NCBI GenBank assembly: GCA_036583965.1
Contig: JAZBQD010000034.1
Span: 2,480,001 to 2,544,000 of the forward strand
Direction: 5' to 3'
Origin: Prunella strophiata
Lineage: Eukaryota > Chordata > Aves > Passeriformes > Prunellidae
Length of the DNA: 64,000 nucleotides
Shown here piece after piece: positions 19,260 through 63,589 of this stretch. Numbering within the stretch: the first letter of the stretch is position 1; each line of letters begins with the position of its first letter. Under the pieces are notes generated by a model. It did no database searches. It had not been told where the DNA came from and saw nothing but the letters and a program-made list of their open reading frames with translations. Made by a program: the position numbers and the translations under genes.

Positions 19260-22146
19260 CTGCAGGGCGGCTCCAGCTCGCCGGGCCGCTGTGGTCGTGC
19301 TGGAGGGGAAGATGCTGCAGCCGAAGGCCTGGGAGGGAGCTCCAGAGTTGCTGCACTCTAGTCTGGGCTGTGAGCAGTTGTCTGCTGCCCGGAGAGCCGT
19401 GCCAGCCGCCCCGGGCATGTGGGCATGCATGGCCACCGGCACCGGCAGCCACAGGCAGGAGCTCCCCTCCAGCACTCAGCAGGATCCCACTCATCCCACA
19501 CCTTATAACAGCTGGGAACTGGTTTAAACTGGCCACAAACCAATACACAGGAGCCAAGCCCAAAACAAGCATCCCAAAACAGCAGGGTCAGCCCTACAGG
19601 TCCCAGTATGGTTGTGTCCTGCCATGTCCAGCTGCCCACCTGGGCCAGGGACCAGGGGACCCACCTGCCTCCTGCAGGTGACCTGAGTGGACAGGGATAT
19701 TCGTGTGTTCCCAGCAAGGCAGTTGGTGAGGGGGTGGCAGGGCCAGCCCTGGAGAGCTGGTGGCAGTGTCAGTGCCTGTGAGAGGATGCTGTGCCCATGG
19801 CAGGAGGGGTGACACAGCCCATGGCAGCTCTTCCTGGAAAAGAGGATATGGGGACATGCTCTGGGGAAGGATGTGGCACCACTGAGCAAATCCAGAGTGG
19901 GGAAATAAGGGGCTGCCAGTGGCAGGGCTGATGGAAAGGGTTGGGAGAGCTTCAGGGTTCAGAAGGCTTCTGTGTGAGCTGCAGGCGGGGAGTGGATGGA
20001 GGGGGAAGGACGTGGGCACAGCCGCAGCACCCTGCAGGGACAGGGACATGGCAGGGGCTATGCAGTGCTGCCAGCAGAGAGCAGCCACAGTGCTCGCTGT
20101 GCCCGTGCCATGCCCACCGCCACTGCCACCACGCCTGGCCCCTCGGCCCCCGCGACAAACCGCGGGGCTGTGTGCACTGCAAACACGGCGGCGGGACCGC
20201 AAACACCCGCGGTCCGGCACGGGCCGGCGGAGCTGGAGCCCGCTGGAGCCGACAGGATCCAGCCCTGGGGGCAGCTGGAGCAGGGCCAGGCAGCACCGCG
20301 GCAGAGTCACGTTTTGGGGAAGGGTGGGTGGGACTGTGGGTTCCTGAGGTCCTGATACCTGCCTGGCAGGAACTGAAGCTGAGGATCTGGCCCAGGGTGT
20401 CCAGGCTGTTTGCCCTGTGATACCAGCAGGTATCATGGTGTCTTTAGCTGGGGTGGGGACCATGTGGAGACCCCTGACAGAAGGACCCATCTGTAAGGAG
20501 TATCAGGGATGCCCTGAGGCACCCAAACCTTCCCGGGTTTCACCTCCCCCTCCTGTGGGGGCTGCCTCAGCAGCATGAGATGGGGCATGACTGGCAGCAT
20601 GGGCAGGCAGGGGGGCTGTGAGGGGCTGCAGGAGGAGGGAAGGGGTCATGGGAGGCTGTGGGAGGCAGAGGGGAAGAGGCAGCAGGAGGCAGAGGCAGGA
20701 AGCAGAGGCAGGCGGGTCAGCAGCCTGCACACATCCCCCCACCCTTGCCCACTGCCAGTCCTCTGTGCCAGCTGCCTCCCCAGCAGCTGACGTGAGCTGG
20801 TGCCTCCCTCTCCCGAGGTGCCAGAGCAGCTGGCAAGTACTGCCCACATACACGGCCTGCACACACCCAGCCCAGGCCTTGGGGACTGTGGTGGGGGACT
20901 GGCAGGGGCAAAAAATTCCATCCCAGCATGGGGACCTCCCTGGGAGCCAGTGTGCAGAACTGCCCAGGGACACAGCCCCTCGCCCGTGCCACCACCTCGC
21001 TCCACTGCCAAAGGCTTTGGGCTCCTGATGGCCGGAGGAGGCGGAAGGAAAAACATCCAGCAAACAATTGCAAAAGTCAAGTCTGAGCAAGAAGGAGGGT
21101 GTGAGCGGGGGGGATGCCAGATCCGGTGGTATTCCTTGGAGACAGCAACAACAATGGCAGGAATATTTGTTCATACCTAGCTGAGCCCAAAGCAGCCATG
21201 GGCTGGGGGCTCGGGACCTCGAGGAACCAACCAGGGGCCTCTGCTGGCCCAAAGGAGAGCTGGGGCAGGACCCTGCACTCACCCAGCACTGACGTCAGTG
21301 ACATTTTTTACACTGTCACCTGTGCTGAGGATGGGGCCAAACACAGCACACGGTTGCCAGCATGGTGAGGGCATGGAGAGCTCTGGCAGTGCCCAAACAC
21401 AGCAGGCTGGCACAGGGACAAGGACAGTGGCTGGCTGGGGGGGTGTTGTGAGATGAGGCTGTGACTCAATCACTTGGGCAGCATAGGGGCACAGATGGGG
21501 CCTTGGGGACAGAAGGTGTCTCTGCTGCCATCTCAGATTGCTACCACCTCCCTGACCCACCGCTGGTGCAGTGGACATGGGTGGTAGTCTGTCCCCTTCC
21601 TGAGGCTCATCCCATCCCCAGGGCCAGGAAGAGGTGCAGTCCTGATTCCTGAAGTCCTGCCTCCCACCTGATGATCGTCTTGTGAGGTGCACTCGCTCTC
21701 CTAGCACGCTCGAGCCACCTCGGCCACCTGCCAGCCGAGGCCTGGGGCCACGGGGACCATCGGGATCCCCCTCCTCTCCCCCTGGCTGGGGCCACACTTT
21801 CCCCTGGCCATCTCCTGCCCTCCGCGCTCTGCAGAAGCTCTGTTCTCCCCGGCTCTCACTGCCCGGAGCGGCACCAGGGCAGCAGGTGCCTTTTGGGTCC
21901 CCGGCCCGCCTCCGGAGCGAGGAGAACCCACCGGGTTCCAGGGTCTGGTCCCGTTCCCAGCCGGCGGGACGCCCCCGGGGGCGGTGGGGAAGCCCTTCCC
22001 GGGGGCGGGGCGGTGACTGAGCCCTGCCCCGCCCCGCCCCGCCGCCCGCAGCTTTCTACCCGCCGCGGGGCCGCCGTGCCGGAGAGCGGCAGCGCTGCGG
22101 GAGCGAGCGGAGCACGGCGGCGGCTGGACGGGTGTGCCCGCGGGTC
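19260..22146. other. Divergent intergenic region between SLC4A9 and HBEGF (contains unplaced SLC4A9 5' end)
   Basis: The first SLC4A9 exon(s) and promoter must lie here on the minus strand, but I could not identify them. A minus-strand ORF continues upstream of 19259 to a methionine at 19475; it might be the real N-terminus but has no recognisable similarity. The rest is GC-rich, with a purine-rich stretch at 20600-20715, a CRE palindrome at 21287-21300 and the HBEGF CpG island from about 21850. Confidence 0.6.
21287..21300. promoter_or_regulatory. 14-bp palindromic CRE (CACTGACGTCAGTG)
   Basis: A perfect palindrome containing the consensus TGACGTCA at 21290-21297. It lies about 850 bp upstream of the HBEGF start codon, between two divergently transcribed genes, so it could serve either one. 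CREB/ATF-type factors bind this core (established knowledge); use here is inferred. Confidence 0.5.
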
Positions 22147-22189
22147 ATGGACGGGCGGGCGGTGCTGATCCAGGCGCTGCTGGCGGCAG
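22147..22189 (+). CDS. HBEGF: HBEGF coding exon 1 (signal peptide start)
   Basis: Encodes MDGRAVLIQALLAA plus one base of the next codon; donor GTACGG. With exon 2 it forms a short signal peptide (AVLIQALLAAVCSAAAG). It differs in sequence from the human leader but has the same role and length class. Confidence 0.92.
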
Positions 22190-25100
22190 GTACGGGCTCG
22201 CGTGGGGATTGTCCAGGGTGCGGGCAACTCATCCCAGCGCCGTGCTCGACTGGAGGGTCCCGAACATGTTGGGGGAAGTGGTTTTGGGTAACGCGGGCAT
22301 GGCCGGTTCCGGGCGCGGGTAACGCGGTGCTGGTCCCGGGTGTGGGCGGACGGGAAGGTTGGTCCCTGTCCCGCGTGGGGGGTCCCGGGCAGGGCAGTGT
22401 CAGCCCCACTCCTGACCGCTCTCTCCGCAGTGTGCTCGGCGGCGGCGGGCGGGCTGCGCCGGGACGAGCTGCACAACGAGGTGCTGCACAAGGGCGGCGG
22501 CGGCGGCGGCGGGGTGCCGGTCCCGGCTACGGCCCCGCTGCTCGGCGGCAGCCCGGAGAAGGAAGGCGGCGGAGCGGCCTCGGGGGACGACTTCAGCGAG
22601 CTACCGAGAGGTACGGACGGGAAAAAGGGTCTCAGGGCGGGGCCGGGGTCGCGGGACGGGCTGGACTGTTGGAGCCGGAGAAGGATCGCGAAGGTGCCGA
22701 GCTGAGCTCGGCTCAGTCCCGCCGGTGCCCCGGCAGCAGCTCCGGCTCCGCTTCGGGGTGACTTGCAGTGGTGGGTGGGAGCAGTCCCAGATACCGAGCC
22801 CGGGCGGCAGCAGACCCGAGTGGGAGTAGCCTGTGGCGCTCCTGCCAGGGGCTGTCCGTGTTCCTGAAGTCCCCTGCAGGGGGTCCCGGGTCTCGGCTGC
22901 TTGGCCGGGAGGAGACAGAGCCCCTCGTGGCGGGCTTGCCGTGTCCGGGACCCGCGCTGCCCTCCCGGTCGCGGCGCGGGGACCGCCGTGAGTCACCGCC
23001 GCCCACGCGCGGCTGCTCCTCATTCCGCGGCAGGGCTCGTCAGCCGGCGGCCCCGCCACGGGGGCGAAGGGGGCACTGCGGCTCTCTGGGGCTCCCGAGT
23101 ACCCACGCCGGGCTCCTTGCCCCGGGCTGGCACTAGAGTGTGTCCCGGGGTCCCTCGTGGGGGTTGGACGGGGCCCCATCGCGGGCTGAGGGGGTGACGT
23201 GTGCCTGTGCCTCGCACACGCGGCGTGCCGAGGGCAGTACCTGGCATCCGGGAGCGTGCTCTGCTCCGTACAGCTCACCCTCCCATTTTTCCGTGTTTTT
23301 CTTTGCTTTCTGGCTGTGCCAGCAGCCTGTGACAAAAAGCTGGCAAAACCGGGCTGAGCCGCTCGCACCGGGGGGACTCGGCCCTCGGGAAGCGCAGCAG
23401 TGTGTGTTGGCTGGCTGTGGCCGGGAGATAACGCTCAGGGCAGGAGGGGCACGGGACGGAGCAGCCCCTGCTGTCAGCCCCATCCGGGGGTTTCTCCAAG
23501 CCGCAGAGTTTCCTGGAGTATCGCTTTTCTCCAGGCGCAGCGTGGAGGATGTCGACATGACTTTGCTAGGTGTGCAACCGGTGTGTGCCGGCACGAGAGG
23601 CGCTGGTTCCGTCACGAAGTGTTTGAGTTGTAACCTGGGCAGGTTACAACTTGCCCGCTTGGACTCTGCTGTGCTCTCCTTCCCGAGCAGCCCCGGGCTT
23701 AATTAATTGAGCACCATAGCTCGGGGGGAGCTAAAAAAATCCCCCTTGGAGCAGTGAGTGCTCTCCAACACCTCAGCACTTAGTGAGATCAGGCTGGGAG
23801 CTGGTTTTTTGACATCTGCACACCTTAAAAACGATTCCAGTACCGTTGCTAGTGTTGGGCTGTGTCTGGGTGAGGAGTCTGGTGCTTTGGTTTCCACCAA
23901 CCCAGCAGGGGGCTGGCCAGGCACCAAAAGCTGCTGGTTACTGGACCACAATTAAAACATACTGTTGTAATCCATGGGAATGATGCCCTCACCACCTCTT
24001 GGGCTCTGCAAAACCAAAACTTAAGGCAGGCTTGCTCTTTTAATCCTGCCCTGGGGTGAGTAAGGCATCCTTGTGCCCACGGAAGGAGAGTCCATCAGAG
24101 CTATGAATAGGGTCTTAGAAAAGCCTGTGCTTGTCAGGGAAATAAAGGCCAGATAAAGGGGCAATTAGCAATGTTCTGTATTCAGTGGAAACTGGTGCAT
24201 ATAATAGCAGCATTTGAGATGTATAAAGCTCTGTTCCCCCTGCCTGACTCCCTTCTTTCCTTGAGAATTGTTCTTATGAATTGGAAAGGCCATGATATTT
24301 GTGAGGAGCTGGAAAAAAAAAAAAAGAAAGCCCCCCCACCCCGGGCTCGGGGGCAGCTCCCAGCACAAAGGGCTGTGGGAGCCAGGGCTGAGCACTTGTG
24401 GCAGCCCTGGGATGTGGCTTTGCCTTCCCTTGGCTTGGCACGTGGAGCTGATCTGACTGCCATTCTCTCCTTCCCAAATTGTTTTTCAGTTGCCTTCCTG
24501 TCAAAGCCTCAAGGCCTCGTTACTCCCAAGAAGAAAGGGAACGGCAATAAAAGAAGAAAAGGCAAAGGCCTGGGGAAGAAGAGAGACCCGTGCCTGAGGA
24601 AGTACAAGGATTTCTGTATTCACGGCGAGTGCAAGTACATCCGAGAGCTCGGAGCTCCCTCTTGCATGTGAGTTGCTGGCGTGTGCCTGAGCAGGGGGAG
24701 CCTTAGTCATGGTTCTTTCAATTCTCCAGGCAGGGCAGAGGAAAAGCAGAGATATTTTTAGTGCATGTTCCCTACCCGTGCAGGGACAACTCTGACTTGG
24801 CCTCTTCCTTGTAATTCTTGAGAAGTGTCCACCCTTTCCCCAAAGCCTGTCAGAGCCAGGGTTCCCTGCCAGCACGGTGAGCTCTGGCTGTGCTGGGGAC
24901 TGCAGAATGGTGTGTAGGGCTGGGGTCTGGCAGCTGAGGGCTTCTGCAGGTCTGATTTGGGAAGCCTCATCCTGACCCTGTCACTGTAAATCCCTTACTC
25001 TGGGGCCTCGGGGCTCCTGCATCTGTAAGGGTACATCAGTGCAGGTGGGAGGAGCATCTCTGTCATGCCACCAGCAAAGCAGAGTGGAAGTAGCACCTTT

Positions 25101-26925
25101 GGGGACAGGCTGCCAAAGCCATGTCTGAGCTGTCCCTTGGCCTGATGAAAGACAGGGCTGTGTACCCCTCCTTGCCCACCCCCTCCACCCCAGAATGCAG
25201 AGCAAGCAGGGACTAGATGAGGCAAGTGAAGGAGAAAGTGTTTGCCTGCTGCTGGGGCACCTGGATCCAGCACTACTGCTGCAGGAAATACCCTGGGGTG
25301 CATATTTGATCTCCACTGACGTGGGCAGGACTTGAGCTGGCAGATATGTAAGAGGCTTTGTTCTTCACTATCAATCCTCTGAGCCACCCAGCCTTGAGCC
25401 CAGGGAAGATAATAGCTCCCTGGCTTATGGTGCCCACAGGATCTGCAATCTGCAGGGATCAAGCTTCACAGAGCTCCTCTAACTCCCTGTTTTGTCCGTG
25501 TTGAACCTGTCATGAAGTTGGGCCCTTGCATGGGGGACTCAGGACTGCCAGTGAAGGGACATCTTTGCAGGCTCAGTTTGGGTTGGTGACCCAGCACAGT
25601 GTGGGTTGTAACACCCTGGCCTAGGACTGGGACACCCAGATGTCCCCTGCCCAGATCCCTGGGGCTGGGAGAGAAACTGGGACACAGGCAAGCAGCAAGG
25701 ATTTGGGGGCTGGCTGCATCTCTTCAGACGGTGGTCTGTCCCTGGGTGGCATCTCTCAGAGCCATCAGAGTTTTTAGTAACAGTGGCCAACTGCCCCAGT
25801 CTCCTCTGCCAAAGAGGTCTTGTGTTGCCTGGTGTCACTTGGTTGTGGCTGCTCTTGGTGCTTGGCTGTGCCTCTGTCACAGGGTCTCCTGGAAGTGTTG
25901 CTTCCTGGGTGGATTGAGGATGCTGCTGGGCTGGGTCCTGCACCTTTGCCATGTGCCCAGCCTTGCTGCTGTGCCTGGGAGGTGATGCTGGCATGTGGCA
26001 TTGTGAGCCCAGGAGCTGGGCTGAGTCCGGCTTGGAGATCAGCCTGAGGGTCAGTGGTGCTGGATATAGAGGGATATATTTATCTGGTTGCATCAGTGCA
26101 ATGTGGCTCAGGGAGGGCTGGAAGCCTCCCAGCCTGTGTGGAGCGTTATTTCTGTTACATGAGCAACCTCCCAAGTCTCCAGGGATAGGACACCTCTGAG
26201 CTGGCAGGGGGTGCAGGGACATCCTGCTCCTTCCTCTGAGGTGGTCTGGGCAACCTGCCTGGGGGTGAGTGGGAAGAGCACAGACCCCAGTGCCTTCTAC
26301 TGTGGGAGAGCTCAACCTTTCTAGGAGTTTTCACTAGATGCAGGAGAAGCTTAATTTACCATATATCATAATTTAGCATAAGGAGAAGTTTAATTTACAA
26401 TAGAGAGGATGGTGACATGAGACCTCCCAGCTCAGGGGTGTGTGGCCCAAGGGGAACAGGCAGGGTGCTGGTTAAGGCTGAGCACATTAAGGTTAAGGCA
26501 TTGCCTTCCCATGGGGTGTGGGGCACACGAAGACCTCCTGTCCTTGCTCAGCACTGACCTTTAGGAGTTTCCTTCTTGCCCAGATGCCAGCCAGGCTACC
26601 ACGGGGAGCGCTGCCACGGCCTCTTGCTGCCAGTGGAGCACCCGCCCAGCGCCTACGACCACACCACAGCCCTGGCTGTCGTTGCTGTTGTCCTGTCCTC
26701 CCTGTGTCTCCTCATCATCGCAGCCCTGCTGATGCTCAGGTGAGTGGGATGGCACTGAGCTCCCAGCTCTGTGTCCCTGGGGACATCATGTGCAAGAGGA
26801 GGGTGACAGGGGCTTCTCCATGCCCTGAGCATCCCTTTGCTTGGCCTTGCAGGTGTCACAAGAGGGGCGGCTACGATGTAGAAAACGAAGAGAAAATCAA
26901 GCTGGGCATCACTGTGAATCACTGA
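22147..26925 (+). CDS. HBEGF: HBEGF (heparin-binding EGF-like growth factor), 209 aa
   Basis: Coding exons 22147-22189, 22431-22610, 24490-24667, 26584-26739 and 26853-26925 join in phase to 209 residues (human 208). Order: signal peptide (about 1-20), propeptide with a Gly run, basic heparin-binding segment (about 88-106, KKKGNGNKRRKGKGLGKKR), EGF domain with six cysteines (109, 117, 122, 133, 135, 144), juxtamembrane stalk, one transmembrane helix (about 162-185) and a short tail ending ENEEKIKLGITVNH. The precursor sits in the plasma membrane; ectodomain shedding releases an EGFR/ErbB4 ligand (family knowledge). The start codon was chosen because the hydrophobic leader follows directly and exon 1 ends at a good GTACGG donor. 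The gene is divergent from SLC4A9 and upstream of PFDN1, as in human 5q31. Confidence 0.97.
22431..22610 (+). CDS. HBEGF: HBEGF exon 2 (end of signal peptide and propeptide)
   Basis: Acceptor CTCTCCGCAG, donor GTACGG, 180 nt. Encodes the end of the signal peptide and an acidic, Gly-rich propeptide. A GGC microsatellite around 22493-22513 gives seven consecutive glycines. This part is poorly conserved relative to mammals, which is expected of the propeptide. Confidence 0.9.
22611..24489 (+). other. HBEGF: HBEGF intron 2
   Basis: The first 650 bp is still CpG-rich; the remainder is ordinary. An inverted pair TTGTAACCTGGG and CAGGTTACAA at about 23629-23650 can form a short hairpin. No exon or mobile element recognised. 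Confidence 0.7.
24490..24667 (+). CDS. HBEGF: HBEGF exon 3 (heparin-binding segment and first part of EGF domain)
   Basis: Acceptor with a strong T tract (TTGTTTTTCAG) and donor GTGAGT, 178 nt. Encodes the basic heparin-binding cluster and EGF cysteines 1-4, including DPCLRKYKDFCIHGEC. The exon break falls inside the EGF domain between the fourth and fifth cysteines, as in human HBEGF. Confidence 0.95.
24668..26583 (+). other. HBEGF: HBEGF intron 3
   Basis: About 1.9 kb between the two halves of the EGF domain. Minus-strand ORFs across it have no recognisable content. A TTTACCATA...TTTACAATA near-duplicate lies around 26350-26405. No mobile element recognised. Confidence 0.65.
26584..26739 (+). 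CDS. HBEGF: HBEGF exon 4 (end of EGF domain, stalk and transmembrane helix)
   Basis: Encodes CQPGYHGERCHG with the last two EGF cysteines, then the stalk VEHPPSAYDHTT and the helix ALAVVAVVLSSLCLLIIAAL. Acceptor TTGCCCAG, donor GTGAGT, phases 2 and 2. Confidence 0.95.
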
Positions 26926-26945
26926 GGATGCCAGGTGCTGCCAAG
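26853..26945 (+). CDS. HBEGF: HBEGF exon 5 (cytoplasmic tail, stop codon, start of 3' UTR)
   Basis: Encodes RCHKRGGYDVENEEKIKLG to the stop TGA at 26923-26925. A CCAAG/GTGAGC donor follows 20 nt after the stop, so the 3' UTR is split, as in human HBEGF. The juxtamembrane Cys replaces the human Tyr. Confidence 0.9.
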
Positions 26946-28014
26946 GTGAGCCCCTGGCTGGGCACGGGGCAGCAGTGGGGCTGGTGGACATTTGGGGGCC
27001 CTGCTGTTTGTGCTGGCTGGGACTGCTGTGTGGATCCTGTGCCAGAGCTAGGCAGGAGCTAAAGGCAGCCTGAGCCTGGAGAAGCAGCTGGCTGAGAGTC
27101 TGGGCTGTCCTGTGGGGCTCCAGTCTTCTTTTCTCCCCTTCCTGCTGAAATCCTGTCCCCTGTCACCCCTGTCATTCCAGTCCTTCTTTTTAACACCAAT
27201 TCACTGAACACTGTGCTGGCATTCCATGCTTTGGGGATGTTTGGTAGTAGGGAAGCTGCTTCTGTTTTGTTTAGTTTTTTTCCCCCCTGCTCATTCTGCT
27301 CTCTCTCTGACCCTCTGAGTCACTTCCCCTCCTTAGATATTGCCTCTATTTATATACATGTGTAAAAAAACCCCTTTCCTTTTCATTCCCACTCTACTTA
27401 TTACTTGCACCAGAGCAATGCCTATCAGTTTGGCATGGGGGGGATCTTACTGCCAGCCCATGCCATGTTCTTCTGGCTGGGTTGGGGTGTGTGCTCTGCC
27501 CCAGGGGTGGCTGTGGGGCTGGGTGCTGAAAATTCGTCAAACTTCCTCTGATCTGACCTAAATCCTGACGTTAGATCTAGTCATACATATTACAGCTACT
27601 TCTCTTCTTGAAAAAAAAAAAAAAAAGAAAAGTCATTGAAGTCATTGTTCTTTGTGAGGATGAAGTAATGCCTTTGGAGAATTTCTGTCATGCTCATCAC
27701 AGTGTTGGGGGTGGGAATTTGAGCTGTTCATAGAAGCTGAATTTTCAGGAAGGAGACTTGGCTCAAGGCTTTCCTCGCTGTCCCCTTTGCCCTGGGGATT
27801 ACTGTGGTGGATGTGTCCGGGGGAGGAAGTGCTGTGGTCCCCGGAAGAGAAGCATGGTGGGGTACCTTGGCTCCCATCCTGCCGGGTCCAGCCCCGAGGG
27901 GCGGCGAGAGGGGCGTGGGTGGGCACGAGGGTTCCCCCGCCGGGCAGGGTGGGTGGGCACCTCTATCCCCCCGCGCAGGGAGCGCGGTGTGAGCTCTCCC
28001 CCTCTCTCTTGCAG
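26946..28014 (+). other. HBEGF: HBEGF 3' UTR intron
   Basis: About 1.07 kb between the donor GTGAGC at 26946 and the acceptor CTCTTGCAG ending at 28014. It contains an A-run at 27610-27626 and no gene-like content that I could recognise. Confidence 0.7.
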
Positions 28015-28324
28015 GGGTCAGCACTGATGCATTTCTACCTCCTGGAAGAGGGGAGACCGCGGCGCCAGCGGCACGGGGCTGCGGCACGCTGGGGGCTCGC
28101 TGGAGCACCAGGACGGCTCCATCCGGCGGGAGCTGCTCGGGCAGCTCTGTGGCCACCTCCGGGACGGAGCGGGCTCGGGAGCGGCGCTGGCCGGGGACAC
28201 GGGGGCTCTCCGTCCACTGCAGTGTGTGCCGAGGAACAAGCTGTGAAAGGGAGGAGACCGAGCTCGGGGCTTCCTTCGCCGCAGAAACGGGGGGAGGGTA
28301 ACAGCTATTTAACAAGATATTTTT

Positions 28325-28382
28325 CATTTTAAATTATATATTTATTTTAGATAAACTGTACATAGTATTTATATTTATTGTG
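28325..28382 (+). promoter_or_regulatory. HBEGF: AU-rich element in HBEGF 3' UTR
   Basis: Contains several ATTTA pentamers inside TAAATTATATATTTATTTTA and TAGTATTTATATTTATTG. A nearly identical AAATTATATATTTATTTTA block occurs in the human HBEGF 3' UTR as I recall it. AU-rich elements of this class usually confer rapid mRNA decay, which fits an immediate-early growth factor transcript. Confidence 0.75.
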
Positions 28383-28462
28383 GGTCTGGCCCCGCATCCT
28401 TCATGTACGTCAAGATGACAGGGTCAGACCTCCCTTATTTTTTAAGTGCAATGTAATATTCT

Positions 28463-28468
28463 AATAAA
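28463..28468 (+). terminator. HBEGF: HBEGF poly(A) signal AATAAA
   Basis: Canonical hexamer about 450 bp into the last exon; cleavage is expected within about 30 bp. Confidence 0.85.
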
Positions 28469-28834
28469 TAACACTTTGTAACAAACACTTGGGTCGTTAA
28501 TTTAACTGTGGAGGTGGAAAGGAGTCAGAATTCTCAAGGCTGCATTCAGCACCAATTCCATACTGCTGTACCCCAGAGATCTGGAGTGTGTGGTCAGGGC
28601 TGCTGGATCAGCTCGTGCCATCCTTGGGGAGCAGTGTGCTGTAAGCAGGAGCCATCCCAGCTTGGCCCGATGTGGATTATTTCAGAGATTTTCTTCATCT
28701 TTGCCAGCTGGTGCTTTGGGAGGGGCGTGATGTTTGTGTGTCTGCTCACCAAGCAAAGCTGCCTCCAGTAGGAATAAAGCCACTCTGGCCACTGATCCGT
28801 TCCAATGGGAATGGTCCCTGGTTTTATGCCAGCA

Positions 28835-29000
28835 TTTGTCATTTAGACACTGGCACAGGTTGCCCAGAGAAGCTGTGGCTGCTCCATACCTGTAGGTGTT
28901 CAAGGCCAGGCTGAATATGGCTTTGAGCAACCTGGTAGGGTGGGTGGGGTTATCCTAAAGGTCTTTTCCAACCAAACATTATGATGGTTCTATGATTTGG
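28835..29000 (+). mobile_element. CR1 LINE 3' end (plus orientation)
   Basis: Recognisable CR1 tail: GCACAGGTTGCCCAGAGAAG, AGGCCAGGCTGAATATGGC, TTTGAGCAACCTGGTAGGG, AAGGTCTTTTCCAACC, and a final ATGGTTCTATGATTTGG resembling the CR1 terminal 8-bp repeats. Confidence 0.85.
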
Positions 29001-29035
29001 CAAAAAAACAAAAAAACAAAAACAAAAAAAAAAAA
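29001..29035 (+). repeat. A-rich simple repeat (CAAAAAA)n
   Basis: Runs of A broken by single C residues, directly after the CR1 tail at 28835-29000. Not typical of CR1, which does not end in poly(A), so it is probably an independent simple repeat. Confidence 0.6.
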
Positions 29036-29267
29036 TCCAGAGGTGGACCCACACCCTTCTCGAAAGGAATCCCAGCTGTTCTTGGGGTGATTGCAGGTTC
29101 CTGAAGCTGAGGTAATTCCAGCAAGCATCACTTCATACAATGATCAGGAATGATTCTTTATTTTGCAGTAAAAATAGCCTCCAAACCAGTGCTTTCCTCT
29201 GTCCTGAGGGGAAGTGAGAGCAGGGGTGTTGCTGGCTCTGCTAGAGAGCCGTGAGGCAGAGAGAAAC

Positions 29268-63213
<33,946 letters not shown>

Positions 63214-63258
63214 TGGCACCCCTGGCTGATCCCCATTGCCTGACCCCCCACCCACCTT

Positions 63259-63264
63259 AATAAA
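63259..63264 (+). terminator. PFDN1: PFDN1 poly(A) signal AATAAA
   Basis: Lies 46 bp after the stop codon, giving a very short 3' UTR. A GT-rich stretch (CATGTGTCTGTGGGG) follows about 10 bp later, as expected for a downstream element. Confidence 0.85.
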
Positions 63265-63589
63265 ACACAGCATGTGTCTGTGGGGCTGCTCTCCTGCATG
63301 GGTGTGATGGAGAAATGGGGTGGTGGGAGGAGCTGGGGTGAGGGGCCTGCAGGGCATTCCTGCTGTGCCCTCATCCTGTGGATACCCACTGCCTGGTGTG
63401 GGCACTGGGGAAGGTCCTGCTGGGCAGGGGTGGTGGGGGAAGAGGGAGGTGGGCAGGGCTGCCACAGGCACAGACACAGCCATGGACACAGACATGGGCT
63501 TGGGAACCGGCTCAGGGCCAGCCAGCCTGTGCCAGATCATTCCCACTGCTCCGAGTCATTCTTGTTGCCCTGGCACATTTCTGCTGACC

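Larger units (their letters stand above)
21850..23260. promoter_or_regulatory. HBEGF: HBEGF CpG-island promoter with GC boxes
   Basis: CpG-dense sequence spans the region upstream of the ATG, exons 1-2 and the start of intron 2. GC boxes of SP1 type are visible at 22002-22010 (GGGGCGGGG) and as tandem CCCCGCC units at about 22026-22042, roughly 100-150 bp before the ATG at 22147. No convincing TATA box was seen. Confidence 0.75.
28015..28490 (+). other. HBEGF: HBEGF last exon (3' UTR)
   Basis: The non-coding last exon starts after a good acceptor and ends shortly after the AATAAA at 28463. The first 250 bp is GC-rich; the end is AU-rich. ORFs on both strands here are chance. The 3' end coordinate is approximate. 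Confidence 0.8.

Noticed and set aside
22601..23368. 255-codon minus-strand ORF opposite HBEGF intron 2
   Set aside because: CpG-island composition effect; no recognisable domain or start context.
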